A DNA stretch of 64,000 nt from Mycobacterium sp. shizuoka-1 (GCF_002723835.1 NZ_BEWG01000113.1:61640-125639); one strand, 5' to 3'; shown: positions 1 through 8,969, numbered from the stretch's first letter. Made by a program: numbers and translations. Notes: generated by a model not told the origin, from the sequence alone.

Positions 1-204
1 TGGCAGCGCGGCCGGGTCGGCCGGCGGCGCGAGCGGATCGGGCGGCGGGGGCGGGACCTGGACCGGCGGCACGTCGACGATCCCGGGGTCGACGGGCGAC
101 TGGTCCGGATCGGCCAACGCCGATCCGCTGCCGAGACTGATTCCGGCGGCCACCCCGACCACGCACAACGTGGCGGCGATCGCCCCTCGCACTCGCAGCG
201 CCAT
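1..204 (-). CDS. Secreted protein, N-terminal part (runs off the window)
   Basis: The visible 68 residues start at an ATG at 204 and read a clear export signal: basic MALRVRG, a hydrophobic stretch, and an Ala-x-Ala type end (SALA) followed by the mature start DPDQSP. The mature part is very rich in proline (PPPPP-type runs), as in linkers of cell-wall proteins. No catalytic domain is inside the window. In M. tuberculosis the gene after the ricR-type regulator and MFS gene is Rv0192, an L,D-transpeptidase, so position suggests a peptidoglycan cross-linking enzyme. That is inference from gene order only. It follows the MFS gene on the same strand after about 144 bases. Confidence 0.6.
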   Translation of the reverse strand, partial: MALRVRGAIAATLCVVGVAAGISLGSGSALADPDQSPVDPGIVDVPPVQVPPPPPDPLAPPADPAALP

Positions 205-348
205 AACCAAAACTCCCTCGAAACCGACTCCGACCAGTCTGACACAGCCGAGCCGGGTGCCCTTTCGGACGAATTCGCTGGCGAACCCGGCCCCAATCGT
301 TGGCAGCGTCCTGAACTGTGCGGATAGTCGCCGGTCCGGGGACAGGCG

Positions 349-1578
349 TTACATTTCGCTGGTAGCCGGGTCCATCGCGAACAGGCCTCGGCGTAGCGCC
401 ACACAGGCCAGAGCGCCCAGCATCAACAGCGCCGACGCGCCGAGCATGGCCACCACCCCCACCCGCTGGTAGAGCAGCCCGCCGGTGAGCGATCCGGCCA
501 TGATGCCGACCTGGAAGGCAGCCACGTACAGGCCCGACGCCCCGTCGGGGTCGGCCGGGGAGTGGCGCATGGCGGCCGCCTGCAGCATCGGGGGCATCGC
601 GTTGGCGGTCGCCCCCCACAGCACGATCGCCACCGCCCCGACCAGCGCGGCGGCGAACACCCGCCACTGCGCGTGGCCCAGCATCGCCAACACGGCGAAC
701 GCCACCGACGACCCGGCCAGGCAGGTCAGCACCGCCGCTTTGGGCCGCCGGTCGCCGGGCCGCGCCAGCACGGCCATCCCCGTCAGCCCGGCCACGCCGT
801 ACGCGGCGAGCAGCCAGGCCTGATGGGCGCCGTGCACACCGACCACGTCGCGGATGATCACCACGATGAAGGTGTAGGAGATGAAGTGCGCGGTGACCCC
901 GACCAGGGTCAGGACGCACAGGACCACCAGCGGCCGGTTGCGGTGATGACCGCCCCGCCGCGGCCCGGCCCCGGCCACCGCACCGGCCGCCGCCATGGCG
1001 GGCAGCGCCACCCGCGCGGCCGCCAGCACCAGCACCGAGGCAGCCGCGATCGCGCCGACCGCGGGTCGCCAGCCCCACAGTTCGCTCATCGCCGCGGTCA
1101 GCGGACTGCCCACCACCAGGGCGAGCCCGGTACCGACGTAGACCGCCATCGTGGCGCGGCCGGCATGGCTCGGCGGGACCAGCCGGGCACCGATCGGCGC
1201 GATCACCGACCACATCAGCCCGTGGGTCAGCGCGCACAGCACCCGGCCGACGGCCAGCACCGCGAACGTCGGAGCCAGGGCCGAGATCAGTTGGGACACC
1301 GACAGGCAGGCCAGCGTCAGCAGCAGGGTGCGCCGCCGCGGCCAGGTCGCGGTCCAGCGCACCAGCGGCATCGTGGCCACCGCGGCCACCAGCGCGTAAC
1401 TGGCCAGCAGCGTGCCGACCACGGCCTCGCTGACCTGCAGGTCGCGCGCGATGGCGGACAGCGCGCCGACCGGCATGATCTCGGCGGTGACGTAGATGAA
1501 CGCCGCGGCGGCGAGCACGCCCAGCGCGATGGTGACTCTCGGTGTCCACGGGCCGGTGCGATGGGGCACGGTGGACAC
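349..1578 (-). CDS. MFS transporter (Rv0191-like)
   Basis: About 409 residues with roughly twelve hydrophobic segments beginning directly after the short N-terminus (PRVTIALGVLAAAAFIY), as in the DHA1 drug:H+ antiporter branch of the major facilitator superfamily. The loop between helices 2 and 3 carries the basic RWTATWPRRR stretch typical of MFS proteins. The frame is open further upstream into the regulator gene, but the hydrophobic pattern begins near GTG 1578 (alternative GTG 1569), so I chose 1578. It lies 49 bases downstream of the CsoR-type repressor on the same strand and is probably in its operon. Substrate cannot be read from sequence; metal, sugar or drug efflux are all possible. 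Confidence 0.8.
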   Translation of the reverse strand: MSTVPHRTGPWTPRVTIALGVLAAAAFIYVTAEIMPVGALSAIARDLQVSEAVVGTLLASYALVAAVATMPLVRWTATWPRRRTLLLTLACLSVSQLISALAPTFAVLAVGRVLCALTHGLMWSVIAPIGARLVPPSHAGRATMAVYVGTGLALVVGSPLTAAMSELWGWRPAVGAIAAASVLVLAAARVALPAMAAAGAVAGAGPRRGGHHRNRPLVVLCVLTLVGVTAHFISYTFIVVIIRDVVGVHGAHQAWLLAAYGVAGLTGMAVLARPGDRRPKAAVLTCLAGSSVAFAVLAMLGHAQWRVFAAALVGAVAIVLWGATANAMPPMLQAAAMRHSPADPDGASGLYVAAFQVGIMAGSLTGGLLYQRVGVVAMLGASALLMLGALACVALRRGLFAMDPATSEM

Positions 1579-1627
1579 CCGGCCACGGTATCGGCTGCCT
1601 AGCCGAAACCGGCGGACATTGCCATGC

Positions 1628-1918
1628 TCAGGAGCGCACCAGCCGAGCGATCGCGGCCGAGGCCTCGGCCAGTTTCTTGTCGGCCTCCTCGCCGCCCTCG
1701 GCGACCGCATGGCTGACGCAGTGACTGAGGTGTTCTTCGAGCAACCCGAGCGCCACCGATTGCAGCGCACTGTTCACGGCGCTGATCTGGGTCAGGACGT
1801 CGATGCAGTACTTGTCCTCGTCGATCATCTTGGCGATCCCGCGGACCTGTCCCTCGATGCGGCGCAGCCGTTTGGCGTAGTTCTCCTTGCGCGGCGAATA
1901 TCCGTGTGCGCCGGTCAT
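1628..1918 (-). CDS. ricR: Copper-sensing CsoR-family repressor (RicR-like)
   Basis: A 96-residue all-helical DUF156/CsoR protein. The Cu(I) ligand set of the family is present: Cys38 in DKYCIDV, then His63 and Cys67 in EEHLSHC. The DNA-contact start RLRRIEGQVRGI is also typical. CsoR proteins bind a G/C-flanked palindrome and release it on Cu(I) binding. Its ATG at 1918 abuts the stop codon of the DUF305 gene, so the two are co-transcribed. A matching operator sits upstream of that gene at 2534-2550, which implies autoregulation. Position next to ilvD and an MFS gene is that of Rv0190 (RicR) in M. tuberculosis, which supports the RicR rather than the CsoR branch. Confidence 0.85.
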   Translation of the reverse strand: MTGAHGYSPRKENYAKRLRRIEGQVRGIAKMIDEDKYCIDVLTQISAVNSALQSVALGLLEEHLSHCVSHAVAEGGEEADKKLAEASAAIARLVRS

Positions 1919-2515
1919 TTACCCTCCCAGCATCTGCTTCATCTGGTCGATCTCCGCCTGCTGCGCGGTGACCATGGTCTTGGCCATCGCGATCATGTCG
2001 GCGCTGCGGCCGTTGGCGATCTCGGCCTTGGCCATCTCGATGGCGCCCTGGTGATGGCCGATCATGGCCTGCAGCCACAGTGTGTCGAATTCGGGGCCGT
2101 TGAGCGACCCGAGCCTGGCCATCGTCGCGTCGTCGACCATGCCCTGCATCGCCCCGCCGTGCCCGGCGTGGTCATCCATGGCGTCCGGGTCGATCTCCCA
2201 CTGCAGCAGCAGTGCCTTCATCGCCTGGATCTCCGGCTGCTGTTGGGCGGCGATGGCCGACGCCAGGGTCAGCAGCGCCTGGTTCGAGGTGTGTTGCGGC
2301 GCCAGTCCGCTGAGCTCGACCGCCTGCTGATGATGCGGGATCATCATCTGGGCGAACATGACGTCGTCGGCGTTGTGCGCGGCCACGGCCGCGGCGCTGG
2401 TGGTGGCCGAGGTGGCGTGCTGGCTGTGGTCGTCGGCCTTGCTGCAGGCCGCGACGACGACGGCGGTGGACAGAGCTGCGGCGACCGCGACGATGCGGCC
2501 GGGTGTGGACGTCAT
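1919..2515 (-). CDS. DUF305 lipoprotein, likely copper-responsive
   Basis: 198 residues. An N-terminal signal ends in a lipobox (VVAAC, lipidated Cys24), followed by a His/Ala-rich linker and a DUF305 domain. The two family motifs are visible: [15 protein letters not shown] and [16 protein letters not shown]. These Met- and His-rich helices suggest binding of Cu or another soft metal outside the membrane, though family biochemistry is thin. An adjacent GTG at 2518 could also start it; ATG 2515 is preferred. It is the first gene of the minus-strand operon with the CsoR-type repressor, and the palindrome at 2534-2550 lies 19 bases before its start, so it is probably derepressed by copper. Confidence 0.8.
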   Translation of the reverse strand: MTSTPGRIVAVAAALSTAVVVAACSKADDHSQHATSATTSAAAVAAHNADDVMFAQMMIPHHQQAVELSGLAPQHTSNQALLTLASAIAAQQQPEIQAMKALLLQWEIDPDAMDDHAGHGGAMQGMVDDATMARLGSLNGPEFDTLWLQAMIGHHQGAIEMAKAEIANGRSADMIAMAKTMVTAQQAEIDQMKQMLGG

Positions 2516-2533
2516 CACCCCACCGTACCTTCA

Positions 2534-2550
2534 ATACCCCTCGGGGGTAT
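2534..2550. promoter_or_regulatory. Putative CsoR/RicR operator
   Basis: Inverted repeat with arms ATACCCC and GGGGTAT around a 3-base centre. The TACCC/GGGTA arms match the general form of CsoR-family operators. It lies between the DUF305 lipoprotein start (2515) and ilvD (2596) and would overlap the promoter of the repressor operon; an effect on ilvD is possible but less likely. Confidence 0.7.
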
Positions 2551-2595
2551 AAAAAGCAATTTGGTGACCACCCACGACCACGGCATACTTGTGCG

Positions 2596-4293
2596 GTGAC
2601 TCAAACGCCCGATCTCAAGCCCCGCAGTCGTGACGTCACCGACGGTCTGGAGAAGGCCGCCGCCCGCGGCATGCTCCGCGCGGTAGGCATGGGCGACGAG
2701 GACTTCGCCAAACCCCAGATCGGGGTGGCGTCCTCGTGGAACGAGATCACCCCCTGCAACCTGTCGCTGCAGCGGCTCGCGCAGGCCGCCAAGGAGGGCG
2801 TGCACGGTGCCGGCGGCTACCCGATGGAGTTCGGCACCATCTCGGTGTCCGACGGCATCTCGATGGGCCACGAGGGCATGCACTTCTCGCTGGTGTCCCG
2901 CGAGGTGATCGCCGACAGCGTGGAGACCGTGATGATGGCCGAGCGCCTGGACGGCTCGGTGCTGCTGGCCGGCTGCGACAAGTCGCTGCCGGGCATGCTG
3001 ATGGCCGCCGCCCGCCTCGACCTCGCCGCGGTGTTCCTCTACGCCGGCTCGATCCTGCCGGGCCGGGCCAAGCTGTCCGACGGCACCGAGATGGACGTGA
3101 CGATCATCGACGCGTTCGAGGCCGTCGGCGCGTGCGCGCGCGGGCTGATGTCACGTGACGACGTCGACACCATCGAGCGGGCGATCTGTCCCGGCGAGGG
3201 CGCGTGCGGCGGCATGTTCACCGCCAACACGATGGCGTCTGCGGCCGAGGCGCTGGGTATGTCGCTGCCGGGCAGCGCGGCGCCGCCGGCAACCGACCGC
3301 CGCCGCGACGGGTACGCCCGCCGCAGTGGTGAAGCGGTCGTCGAGCTGCTGCGCCGGGGCATCACCGCCCGCGACATCCTGACCAAGGAGGCGTTCGAGA
3401 ACGCGATCGCGGTGGTGATGGCATTCGGCGGGTCCACCAACGCGGTGCTGCATCTGATGGCGATCGCCCACGAGGCCAACGTGAAGCTGGATCTGGCGGA
3501 CTTCACCCGGATCGGCGCGAAGGTGCCGCACCTGGCCGACGTCAAGCCGTTCGGCAAGCACGTGATGTTCGACGTGGACCGCATCGGCGGCGTGCCGGTG
3601 GTGATGAAGGCACTGCTCGACGCCGGGCTGTTGCACGGCGACGTCATGACGGTCACCGGCGAGACCATGGCGGCCAACCTGGCGCACATCGCGCCGCCGG
3701 ACCCGGACGGCAAGGTGCTGCGCGCGCTGAGCAATCCGATCCACCCCACCGGCGGCATCACGATCCTGCACGGTTCGCTGGCCCCCGAGGGCGCGGTGGT
3801 CAAGTCGGCCGGCTTCGACTCCGACGTGTTCGAAGGCACCGCACGGGTTTTCGACGGCGAGCGGGCGGCCATGGATGCCTTGGAGGACGGCACCATCGTG
3901 CCGGGTGACGTCGTCGTCATCCGCTACGAGGGCCCCAAGGGCGGCCCCGGCATGCGCGAGATGCTGGCGATCACCGGCGCGATCAAGGGCGCCGGGCTGG
4001 GCAAGGACGTTCTGCTGATGACCGACGGCCGGTTCTCCGGCGGTACCACCGGCCTGTGCGTCGGGCACATCGCACCGGAGGCTGTCGACGGCGGGCCCAT
4101 CGCCTTCGTCGCCGATGGCGACCGGATCCGCCTCGACGTCGGCAAGGGCACGTTGGACGTGCTGGTCGACACCGACGAATTCGATTCCCGCAAGGCGGGA
4201 TTCACCCCGCCGGCGCCCAAGTACACCACCGGCGTGCTGGCCAAGTACCGCAAGCTGGTCGGCTCGGCGGCCAACGGCGCCGTCTGCGGGTAG
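2596..4293 (+). CDS. ilvD: Dihydroxy-acid dehydratase
   Basis: 565 residues from GTG 2596 ([17 protein letters not shown]), the usual family length. The frame extends upstream to 2503, but that part reads through the regulatory region and is not conserved-looking. The enzyme dehydrates 2,3-dihydroxy-isovalerate and its homologue to the 2-keto acids of valine and isoleucine synthesis, in the cytoplasm, using an Fe-S cluster. Candidate cluster cysteines are Cys54 (ITPCNLS), Cys127 (GCDKSLPGM) and Cys204 ([10 protein letters not shown]). The family C-terminal motif [15 protein letters not shown] is present. It is divergent from the copper-type operon and followed by a hairpin, so it is probably monocistronic. 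Fe-S dehydratases are known copper targets, which gives the neighbourhood some logic. Confidence 0.97.
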   Translation: MTQTPDLKPRSRDVTDGLEKAAARGMLRAVGMGDEDFAKPQIGVASSWNEITPCNLSLQRLAQAAKEGVHGAGGYPMEFGTISVSDGISMGHEGMHFSLVSREVIADSVETVMMAERLDGSVLLAGCDKSLPGMLMAAARLDLAAVFLYAGSILPGRAKLSDGTEMDVTIIDAFEAVGACARGLMSRDDVDTIERAICPGEGACGGMFTANTMASAAEALGMSLPGSAAPPATDRRRDGYARRSGEAVVELLRRGITARDILTKEAFENAIAVVMAFGGSTNAVLHLMAIAHEANVKLDLADFTRIGAKVPHLADVKPFGKHVMFDVDRIGGVPVVMKALLDAGLLHGDVMTVTGETMAANLAHIAPPDPDGKVLRALSNPIHPTGGITILHGSLAPEGAVVKSAGFDSDVFEGTARVFDGERAAMDALEDGTIVPGDVVVIRYEGPKGGPGMREMLAITGAIKGAGLGKDVLLMTDGRFSGGTTGLCVGHIAPEAVDGGPIAFVADGDRIRLDVGKGTLDVLVDTDEFDSRKAGFTPPAPKYTTGVLAKYRKLVGSAANGAVCG

Positions 4294-4405
4294 GGCGCAG
4301 ACCCGACCGCCCCAACATTGGCAAGTGTGAGAACCCGCCGCGGGGCGTGTGCTGTCACAGAACGTGATAGCACCCGTGATATCGCGTTCTGGACAAACAC
4401 ACGAT

Positions 4406-4425
4406 GGCGCCCGGACCGGGGCGCC
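4406..4425. terminator. Hairpin between convergent genes
   Basis: Perfect 7-bp stem (GGCGCCC and GGGCGCC) with a 6-base loop, placed between the ends of ilvD and the minus-strand exported protein gene. There is no T-run, which is common for mycobacterial terminators. It could serve both strands. Confidence 0.5.
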
Positions 4426-4430
4426 TGCGA

Positions 4431-5888
4431 CTAACTGGCCCGCTTGGACCCGCCCACGCCCTTCTTGGCCGAGGGCTTCGGCGCTGAAGCCTTCTTGCTC
4501 GACGTCGAACTCGACTTCTTCGACGGCTTGCCGGACTTGGCGGCCGGCGACGGTACGGCCGCCAATGTCGTCGCTACGGCAGCCGCCGATGAGGTGGGTT
4601 CTGGGGCCGGCGTCGGCGCAGGCGCAGTCGTGGACTTGCCGCTCAACACATCTCGGAAGCCGTTGACCAGTGCCTTGACCACGTCCCCGGGGACCGCGGC
4701 CCATTCCTGCGGCGTCAGCGTCGCCTGCGAGAGGAACGGAACGTACTGCCCCGATTGATCATACGTCCGGTTGTAGGTACCGCCCTCGCTCGGGGTCTGC
4801 ACATCCGTGTAGCCGGTGTTGACCAGGATCGTCAACGCGGGCTGCAACGCATCGGCAAGGGGCGTACCGAGCTTGATCGGCACCCCCGCCGCATCGAAGA
4901 CCGCGTTGAGGATTCGCGACGGCAGTCGCAGCGGCTCCAGCAGCGGCAGGTCGTTCGGTACCAGGGTGCTGTAGGTGGTGCTGGGGGTGCCCAGGGTGAG
5001 CAGTGCGATGAGATTGCCCTCGATCGTGTCGACGCTGGTGCCCTTCAGCTCGACTCCGTCGAGCAGGTAGGTGGGCAGCACCGTGGCCATGACGGAGTTG
5101 GCCAGCGCGAACGGGTTCAGCGTCGCCGGGAAATCCGACAACATGTCGTAGCCGAGTGCGACGTTGACGAATGCGCCGTTGAATCGGATACCGAGGCTTG
5201 AACCGGAACCGGCAGTGGGGCTGACCGGGTTGGACCCGAACAGGTTGAAGATAGGGGCAAACCGCGCGTACAGACCCCCGTTGGGTGTTTCGGGGTTGCG
5301 CAACAACGCAATCGGCAGGTTGGTGACATTGGTGCCCTGGACGCAGGTAATGCCCGACGAACACGGCTGGCCGGTGATCGAGCTGACCTTGCCCGCGGCG
5401 ACCAGCGGGTCGTACCCGGGCAACGTCGTGCCGTTGGCGCTGGACAGCAGGGCCTGATAGGTCTGGATCGCCTCCGGAACGCCGGTGCCCGAGGCGATCA
5501 GCAGCGGCCCGGTCGGACTTGTCGTCAGGATGTTCGGTCGGGTCGCGGTTCCGAGGACGTAGCCGCTGAACGGTTCGGCATTGAGGAGGTTGTTCAGCTG
5601 GACCGAATCGGCCTTGTGCCAGTCGAACGCCAGCGTGATCGAGCCGACCACCGGGATGTTGTCGAACGTGTAGCTGTCCACCCCGAGGGCGGAGACCAGC
5701 CACAACAACGGTCCGGTCGTGGTCGTGTCGAGAGTGAGCGCGGCGTTTGCCGAGGGCGCCACCGGCGCCGCCACGCTGCCCATCGTCATGGCCACCGCCG
5801 TCGCAGCCGCCGCCCCGAACAGCGCGGCCTTCCTGCCCCCCGCCTTCGAACCTCGGCGAATCCTGCTCGTAAACCCTGCAGCTACCAT
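4431..5888 (-). CDS. Exported PE-PPE-domain-like protein with lysine-rich tail
   Basis: 485 residues starting at ATG 5888 with AGGGG upstream. Residues 1-50 form a signal peptide: basic start, hydrophobic run, then SANA before the mature ALTLDT. Residues of about 50-380 resemble the PE-PPE (serine-hydrolase-like) domain: NPETPNGGLYARF, LGIRFNGAFVN, DLPLLEPLRLPSRI and a final LVNTGYTDV are typical. The usual GYSQG-type nucleophile elbow is not evident before the NPETPNGG block; the only GxSxG string is GSSLG after it. The last 60 residues are Ala/Pro/Ser linker followed by a strongly basic Lys/Ser tail. No PE or PPE N-terminal domain is present. It stands alone between ilvD and the aromatic-type operon. 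Role unknown; cell-envelope or surface function is inferred. Confidence 0.7.
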   Translation of the reverse strand: MVAAGFTSRIRRGSKAGGRKAALFGAAAATAVAMTMGSVAAPVAPSANAALTLDTTTTGPLLWLVSALGVDSYTFDNIPVVGSITLAFDWHKADSVQLNNLLNAEPFSGYVLGTATRPNILTTSPTGPLLIASGTGVPEAIQTYQALLSSANGTTLPGYDPLVAAGKVSSITGQPCSSGITCVQGTNVTNLPIALLRNPETPNGGLYARFAPIFNLFGSNPVSPTAGSGSSLGIRFNGAFVNVALGYDMLSDFPATLNPFALANSVMATVLPTYLLDGVELKGTSVDTIEGNLIALLTLGTPSTTYSTLVPNDLPLLEPLRLPSRILNAVFDAAGVPIKLGTPLADALQPALTILVNTGYTDVQTPSEGGTYNRTYDQSGQYVPFLSQATLTPQEWAAVPGDVVKALVNGFRDVLSGKSTTAPAPTPAPEPTSSAAAVATTLAAVPSPAAKSGKPSKKSSSTSSKKASAPKPSAKKGVGGSKRAS

Positions 5889-5994
5889 ATGCCCATCCCC
5901 TTGTGCCGACCCTCAGGCTGCTGTGGGGAAGATAACCCCTGTGGTCGACCCCGGTGGGGAATTGGCAATCTCCGGGTGGCGCGAGCCCGGTCCG

Positions 5995-6777
5995 TCAGGC
6001 CCCAGCGAACTCGGCGTGGATGGCGGGCAGGATCGCGGCCAGGTGGTTCATCTCCTGCGCGCAGTGCACCAGCAGGTCGCGGGGCTCCGGCAGCTGGTGG
6101 GCGGCGATCGGGCGGATCACCGAGTCGGCCAGTCGGTTGCCCCGGCGCACGCCGATATACGGGCCGCCCATCCAGAATCGGGACCGCATCTCGGCCCCGT
6201 CAGGGGTGGCCCGGACGTGGTGGATGAACCAGCCGATGTCGACCGGCACCTCGCTGGACCCCAGCCGCGCGCACACCGCGATGTCCGTACCCAGGCGGGA
6301 CGGGTCCAGCCCCATGGCCGACGGCTCGAGGAACGCGATGGCGGCTTTGGCGTAGGCGGAGCCCAGATACTCCTCGATGATCGAGGTGCGCCCGACGTAT
6401 CCGGAGCCGACCTGGCCGTCGCCCCAGTGTGCCGAGGCGTGCGCGCGGGGGTGCCAGAGTTTGTAGCGGGTGGAGTCACTGCCGTGCCAACCGAACCACC
6501 AGTCCCACATCGCCGGCGTGACGCCGGGCATGTCGGTGCGGATCGCAACATGGAACCCGCCGCCGCGCAGCGTGCCGTAGCCGTTCTCGGTCTGGTGGTA
6601 GCCCTCGTCGAGAATGGTTGCGGCGGCATCGAATCCGAGCAGCGTCTGGTCGGCCTGCGGGCCGTGTTCGAGCGCGACGACGGCGTGGCGGGGCAGGTCG
6701 GCCATCTCGGGGTTGAAGTACTTTCCCCACGCGGTGTCGCCGTCGCCGGGCCGGTAGCCCAGATAGGTGTCGGCCAT
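5995..6777 (-). CDS. DAPG-hydrolase (PhiG-type) family protein
   Basis: 260 residues, soluble, without a signal peptide. It resembles the 2,4-diacetylphloroglucinol hydrolase (PhlG/PhiG) fold, a zinc hydrolase that cuts C-C bonds of acylated phenolics. Likely metal or substrate residues lie in EHGPQAD, ILDEGYHQTENGYG, HPRAHASAHWG and WFIHHVRATPDG; the spaced His/Glu residues fit that family. Its ATG overlaps the stop codon of the FAD oxidase (TAATG), so translation is coupled and the two enzymes probably act in sequence: oxidation of a phenolic or polyketide substrate followed by C-C bond hydrolysis. Real substrate unknown. Family assignment is from motif memory, not alignment. Confidence 0.65.
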   Translation of the reverse strand: MADTYLGYRPGDGDTAWGKYFNPEMADLPRHAVVALEHGPQADQTLLGFDAAATILDEGYHQTENGYGTLRGGGFHVAIRTDMPGVTPAMWDWWFGWHGSDSTRYKLWHPRAHASAHWGDGQVGSGYVGRTSIIEEYLGSAYAKAAIAFLEPSAMGLDPSRLGTDIAVCARLGSSEVPVDIGWFIHHVRATPDGAEMRSRFWMGGPYIGVRRGNRLADSVIRPIAAHQLPEPRDLLVHCAQEMNHLAAILPAIHAEFAGA

Positions 6778-8117
6778 TACAGGCGCCCCATCCAGCTGTG
6801 GAACCGCCCGTCGGGATCGTAGTGGGCGCGCACCCGGTCGAGCCTGGCCATGTTCTCGTCGGTGACGAACTTGGCCGGACGCTGGCCCAGGTTCTCGTCG
6901 GCGAGCTGGATGCCGGTGGCCAGCGGTGCCATCGCCGCCATGTTGGAACGCGGCCAGTCGCTGTACTTCTCGTCGTCGGCCGGGTCCATCCAGCCCGCGT
7001 ACAACGCCAGATAGATCTCGCTTTCCAAGCTGTAGGCCATGTCCTGGCGCTGCGGTGACGGGCCCCAGTTCAGCCAGAGGAAATGCGCCGGGTGCGGCGG
7101 CAGGGTGTCCAGGATGCGGTGGATGCCGGGCAACAGTTCGGCGGCCGAGGCATTGGTCCACATGTTGTCGGCGGTGTAGCGGTGATCTTCGAGGTAGTTG
7201 CTCATCACCGCGGTGTACCAATCCGGCAGGCCCATCGGCGCGTACGGCACGGCAATCAGCGCCTTGTCGACGACCGGGCATCGGTCCAGCAGGCCGAAGG
7301 CTTCTTTGGCCTCCTCCTCGGTGTCGGCGAAGGCCGGGGAGGCCATCACGATCGCGGGCCGGTCGATGCCCGCGTTGGGCACGCTGCTGCTGGCGACGAT
7401 CTGCAACTCGACCCGGCGGTCCACCTCGGCGGAGATGCCGCGGGCCCAGGTGAAGATCTCGTCGGCGAGTTCGATCGGGTAGGCGTAGAAGCTGCTGCCC
7501 AGCACGGCGGGCTTCTTGTAGAGCTTGAGGTGGAACGCGGTGACCACGGCGAAGAAGCCCGGTCCCGAGCCGCGGGCCGCCCAGTACAGATCGGAATGGT
7601 GTTCGGCGTCGATGAAGATCTTTTCGCCGTCGGCGGTCACCACGTCCAGGCCGATCACGCTCTCGCACGCAGGGCCGACCACCCGACTGTTCCAGCCGTA
7701 GCCGCCTTGCAGCAGATAGCCGCCGATGCACACGCCCTTACAGTGGCCGGCCGGGAAGAACAGTCCGGCCGCGTCGAGTTCGGCGGCCAACACGCTGCCA
7801 CCCTTGCCGGGGCCGGCGACGGCGGTCATGCCGTCCACGTCGATGCTGGTCTGATCCACCCGGCTCATGTCCAGCAGCACGGCGCCGTCGCGCAGGTGGC
7901 TGGCGGCCCAGCTGTGACCGCCCGACTTGATGCTGACCTGCTTGTTGTGGGCCTTGGCATAGCGCACCGCGGCCACCACGTCGTCGGCGTCGACCGCCGC
8001 GACGATGACGTCCGGGTAGCGGTCGGGCACCCGCTGATTCCACACCGTGTTCCGGCGTGCCTCTTCATACCCATCGTCGCCGCGGAAGAAATGACGACCC
8101 TCCGGAAGTGACCCCAC
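6777..8117 (-). CDS. FAD-linked oxidase, berberine-bridge-enzyme type
   Basis: 446 residues. The PCMH-type FAD domain is at about 30-200 and the BBE C-terminal motif (RAHYDPDGRFHSW) is at the end. SGGHSW supplies the His that usually carries 8-alpha-linked FAD. AGHCKGV places a Cys where bicovalent members attach the flavin at C6, so bicovalent FAD is plausible. Such enzymes oxidise phenols, sugars or alkaloid-like substrates with O2. The frame is open to GTG 8135, but AGGAGG at 8123-8128 lies five bases before GTG 8117, so I place the start there (MGSLPEGRHFF). First gene of a two-gene unit with the DAPG-hydrolase-like enzyme; divergent from an IclR regulator. Confidence 0.85.
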   Translation of the reverse strand: MGSLPEGRHFFRGDDGYEEARRNTVWNQRVPDRYPDVIVAAVDADDVVAAVRYAKAHNKQVSIKSGGHSWAASHLRDGAVLLDMSRVDQTSIDVDGMTAVAGPGKGGSVLAAELDAAGLFFPAGHCKGVCIGGYLLQGGYGWNSRVVGPACESVIGLDVVTADGEKIFIDAEHHSDLYWAARGSGPGFFAVVTAFHLKLYKKPAVLGSSFYAYPIELADEIFTWARGISAEVDRRVELQIVASSSVPNAGIDRPAIVMASPAFADTEEEAKEAFGLLDRCPVVDKALIAVPYAPMGLPDWYTAVMSNYLEDHRYTADNMWTNASAAELLPGIHRILDTLPPHPAHFLWLNWGPSPQRQDMAYSLESEIYLALYAGWMDPADDEKYSDWPRSNMAAMAPLATGIQLADENLGQRPAKFVTDENMARLDRVRAHYDPDGRFHSWMGRL

Positions 8118-8139
8118 CAATGCCTCCTGATTCACATTG

Positions 8140-8156
8140 CGGATCGGTATGATCCG
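8140..8156. promoter_or_regulatory. Inverted repeat, putative IclR operator
   Basis: Perfect 6-bp arms CGGATC and GATCCG separated by GGTAT, in the 87-base divergent interval between the FAD oxidase and the IclR gene. IclR-family regulators usually bind such palindromes next to their own gene. No direct evidence of binding. Confidence 0.5.
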
Positions 8157-8204
8157 TAATGCGGCACACTACCGTGGTGACAACACGGAGGGAAGGGACA
8201 AGAG

Positions 8205-8960
8205 TTGACGGATCCGAAAATTTCCGTGGTGCAGCGTGCGGCCACCGCCCGCGACGACGGCATCCAGGTGCTGCGCCGGGCCGCCGCCGCCCTCGACGAG
8301 ATCGCCACCGCCCCGGGCCGGCTGCGGCTGGTCGACCTGCACACCCGGCTGGGCCTGGCAAAATCCACCACCAGACGCCTGCTGGTCGGTCTGGTCGAGA
8401 TCGGTTTCGCCGCCGTCGACGACGACGGACGCATCGTCCTTGGCGACCGGCTGCTGGGCCTGGCCAGTGCCAACGCCGCCCACCTCACCTCGGCGTTCCG
8501 GTCGACGCTGGAGCGGGTCGCCGACGCCACCGGCGAGACCGCCGACCTCTCGGTGTACCGGGGCGGGCAGATGTTGTTCATCGACCAGATCGAATCACCC
8601 CATCGGCTGCGCGCGGTCTCCGCGATCGGCGGCCGATTCACCTTGACCGACACCGCCAACGGGAAGGCGGCACTGGCGCTGCTCACCGACGCGGAGGCCG
8701 ACGCGGCCTTGGCCGCCCTCGAGCCGGGCGTCGCCGCCAGGGTGCGCGCCGAGCTGCGCGAGATCCGCACCACCGGGGTGGCCTTCGACCGGGACGAGCA
8801 CACCGACGGCATCTCGGCCGCCGGGATCGCGGGCCGGGCGGCCGGCGGCAACATCGTCGCCATCTCTGTTCCCGCCCCGACCGAGCGGTTCCGCGAGCAC
8901 GAAGACCGCATCGTCGCCGCGCTGCACACGGCGCTGGAGTCGCCCGTCTGGACGGGCTGA
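8205..8960 (+). CDS. IclR-family transcriptional regulator
   Basis: 251 residues. An N-terminal winged helix (about 15-80; LVDLHTRLGLAKSTTRRLLVGLVEIGF) is followed by the IclR effector domain (about 90-245) with the ISVPAPTERF strand near the end. These repressors or activators bind small aromatic or carboxylic effectors and often control the adjacent catabolic genes. Start is TTG 8205 with a purine-rich GGAGGGAAGG about eight bases upstream. It is divergent from the FAD-oxidase/DAPG-hydrolase pair, with an inverted repeat between them, so it most likely regulates that pair. Effector unknown. Confidence 0.85.
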   Translation: MTDPKISVVQRAATARDDGIQVLRRAAAALDEIATAPGRLRLVDLHTRLGLAKSTTRRLLVGLVEIGFAAVDDDGRIVLGDRLLGLASANAAHLTSAFRSTLERVADATGETADLSVYRGGQMLFIDQIESPHRLRAVSAIGGRFTLTDTANGKAALALLTDAEADAALAALEPGVAARVRAELREIRTTGVAFDRDEHTDGISAAGIAGRAAGGNIVAISVPAPTERFREHEDRIVAALHTALESPVWTG

Positions 8961-8969
8961 ACCAAATGT

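Noticed and set aside
2503-2595. Upstream extension of ilvD to ATG 2503
   Set aside because: It would read through the CsoR-type operator and the DUF305 promoter, and the added residues do not resemble the family start.
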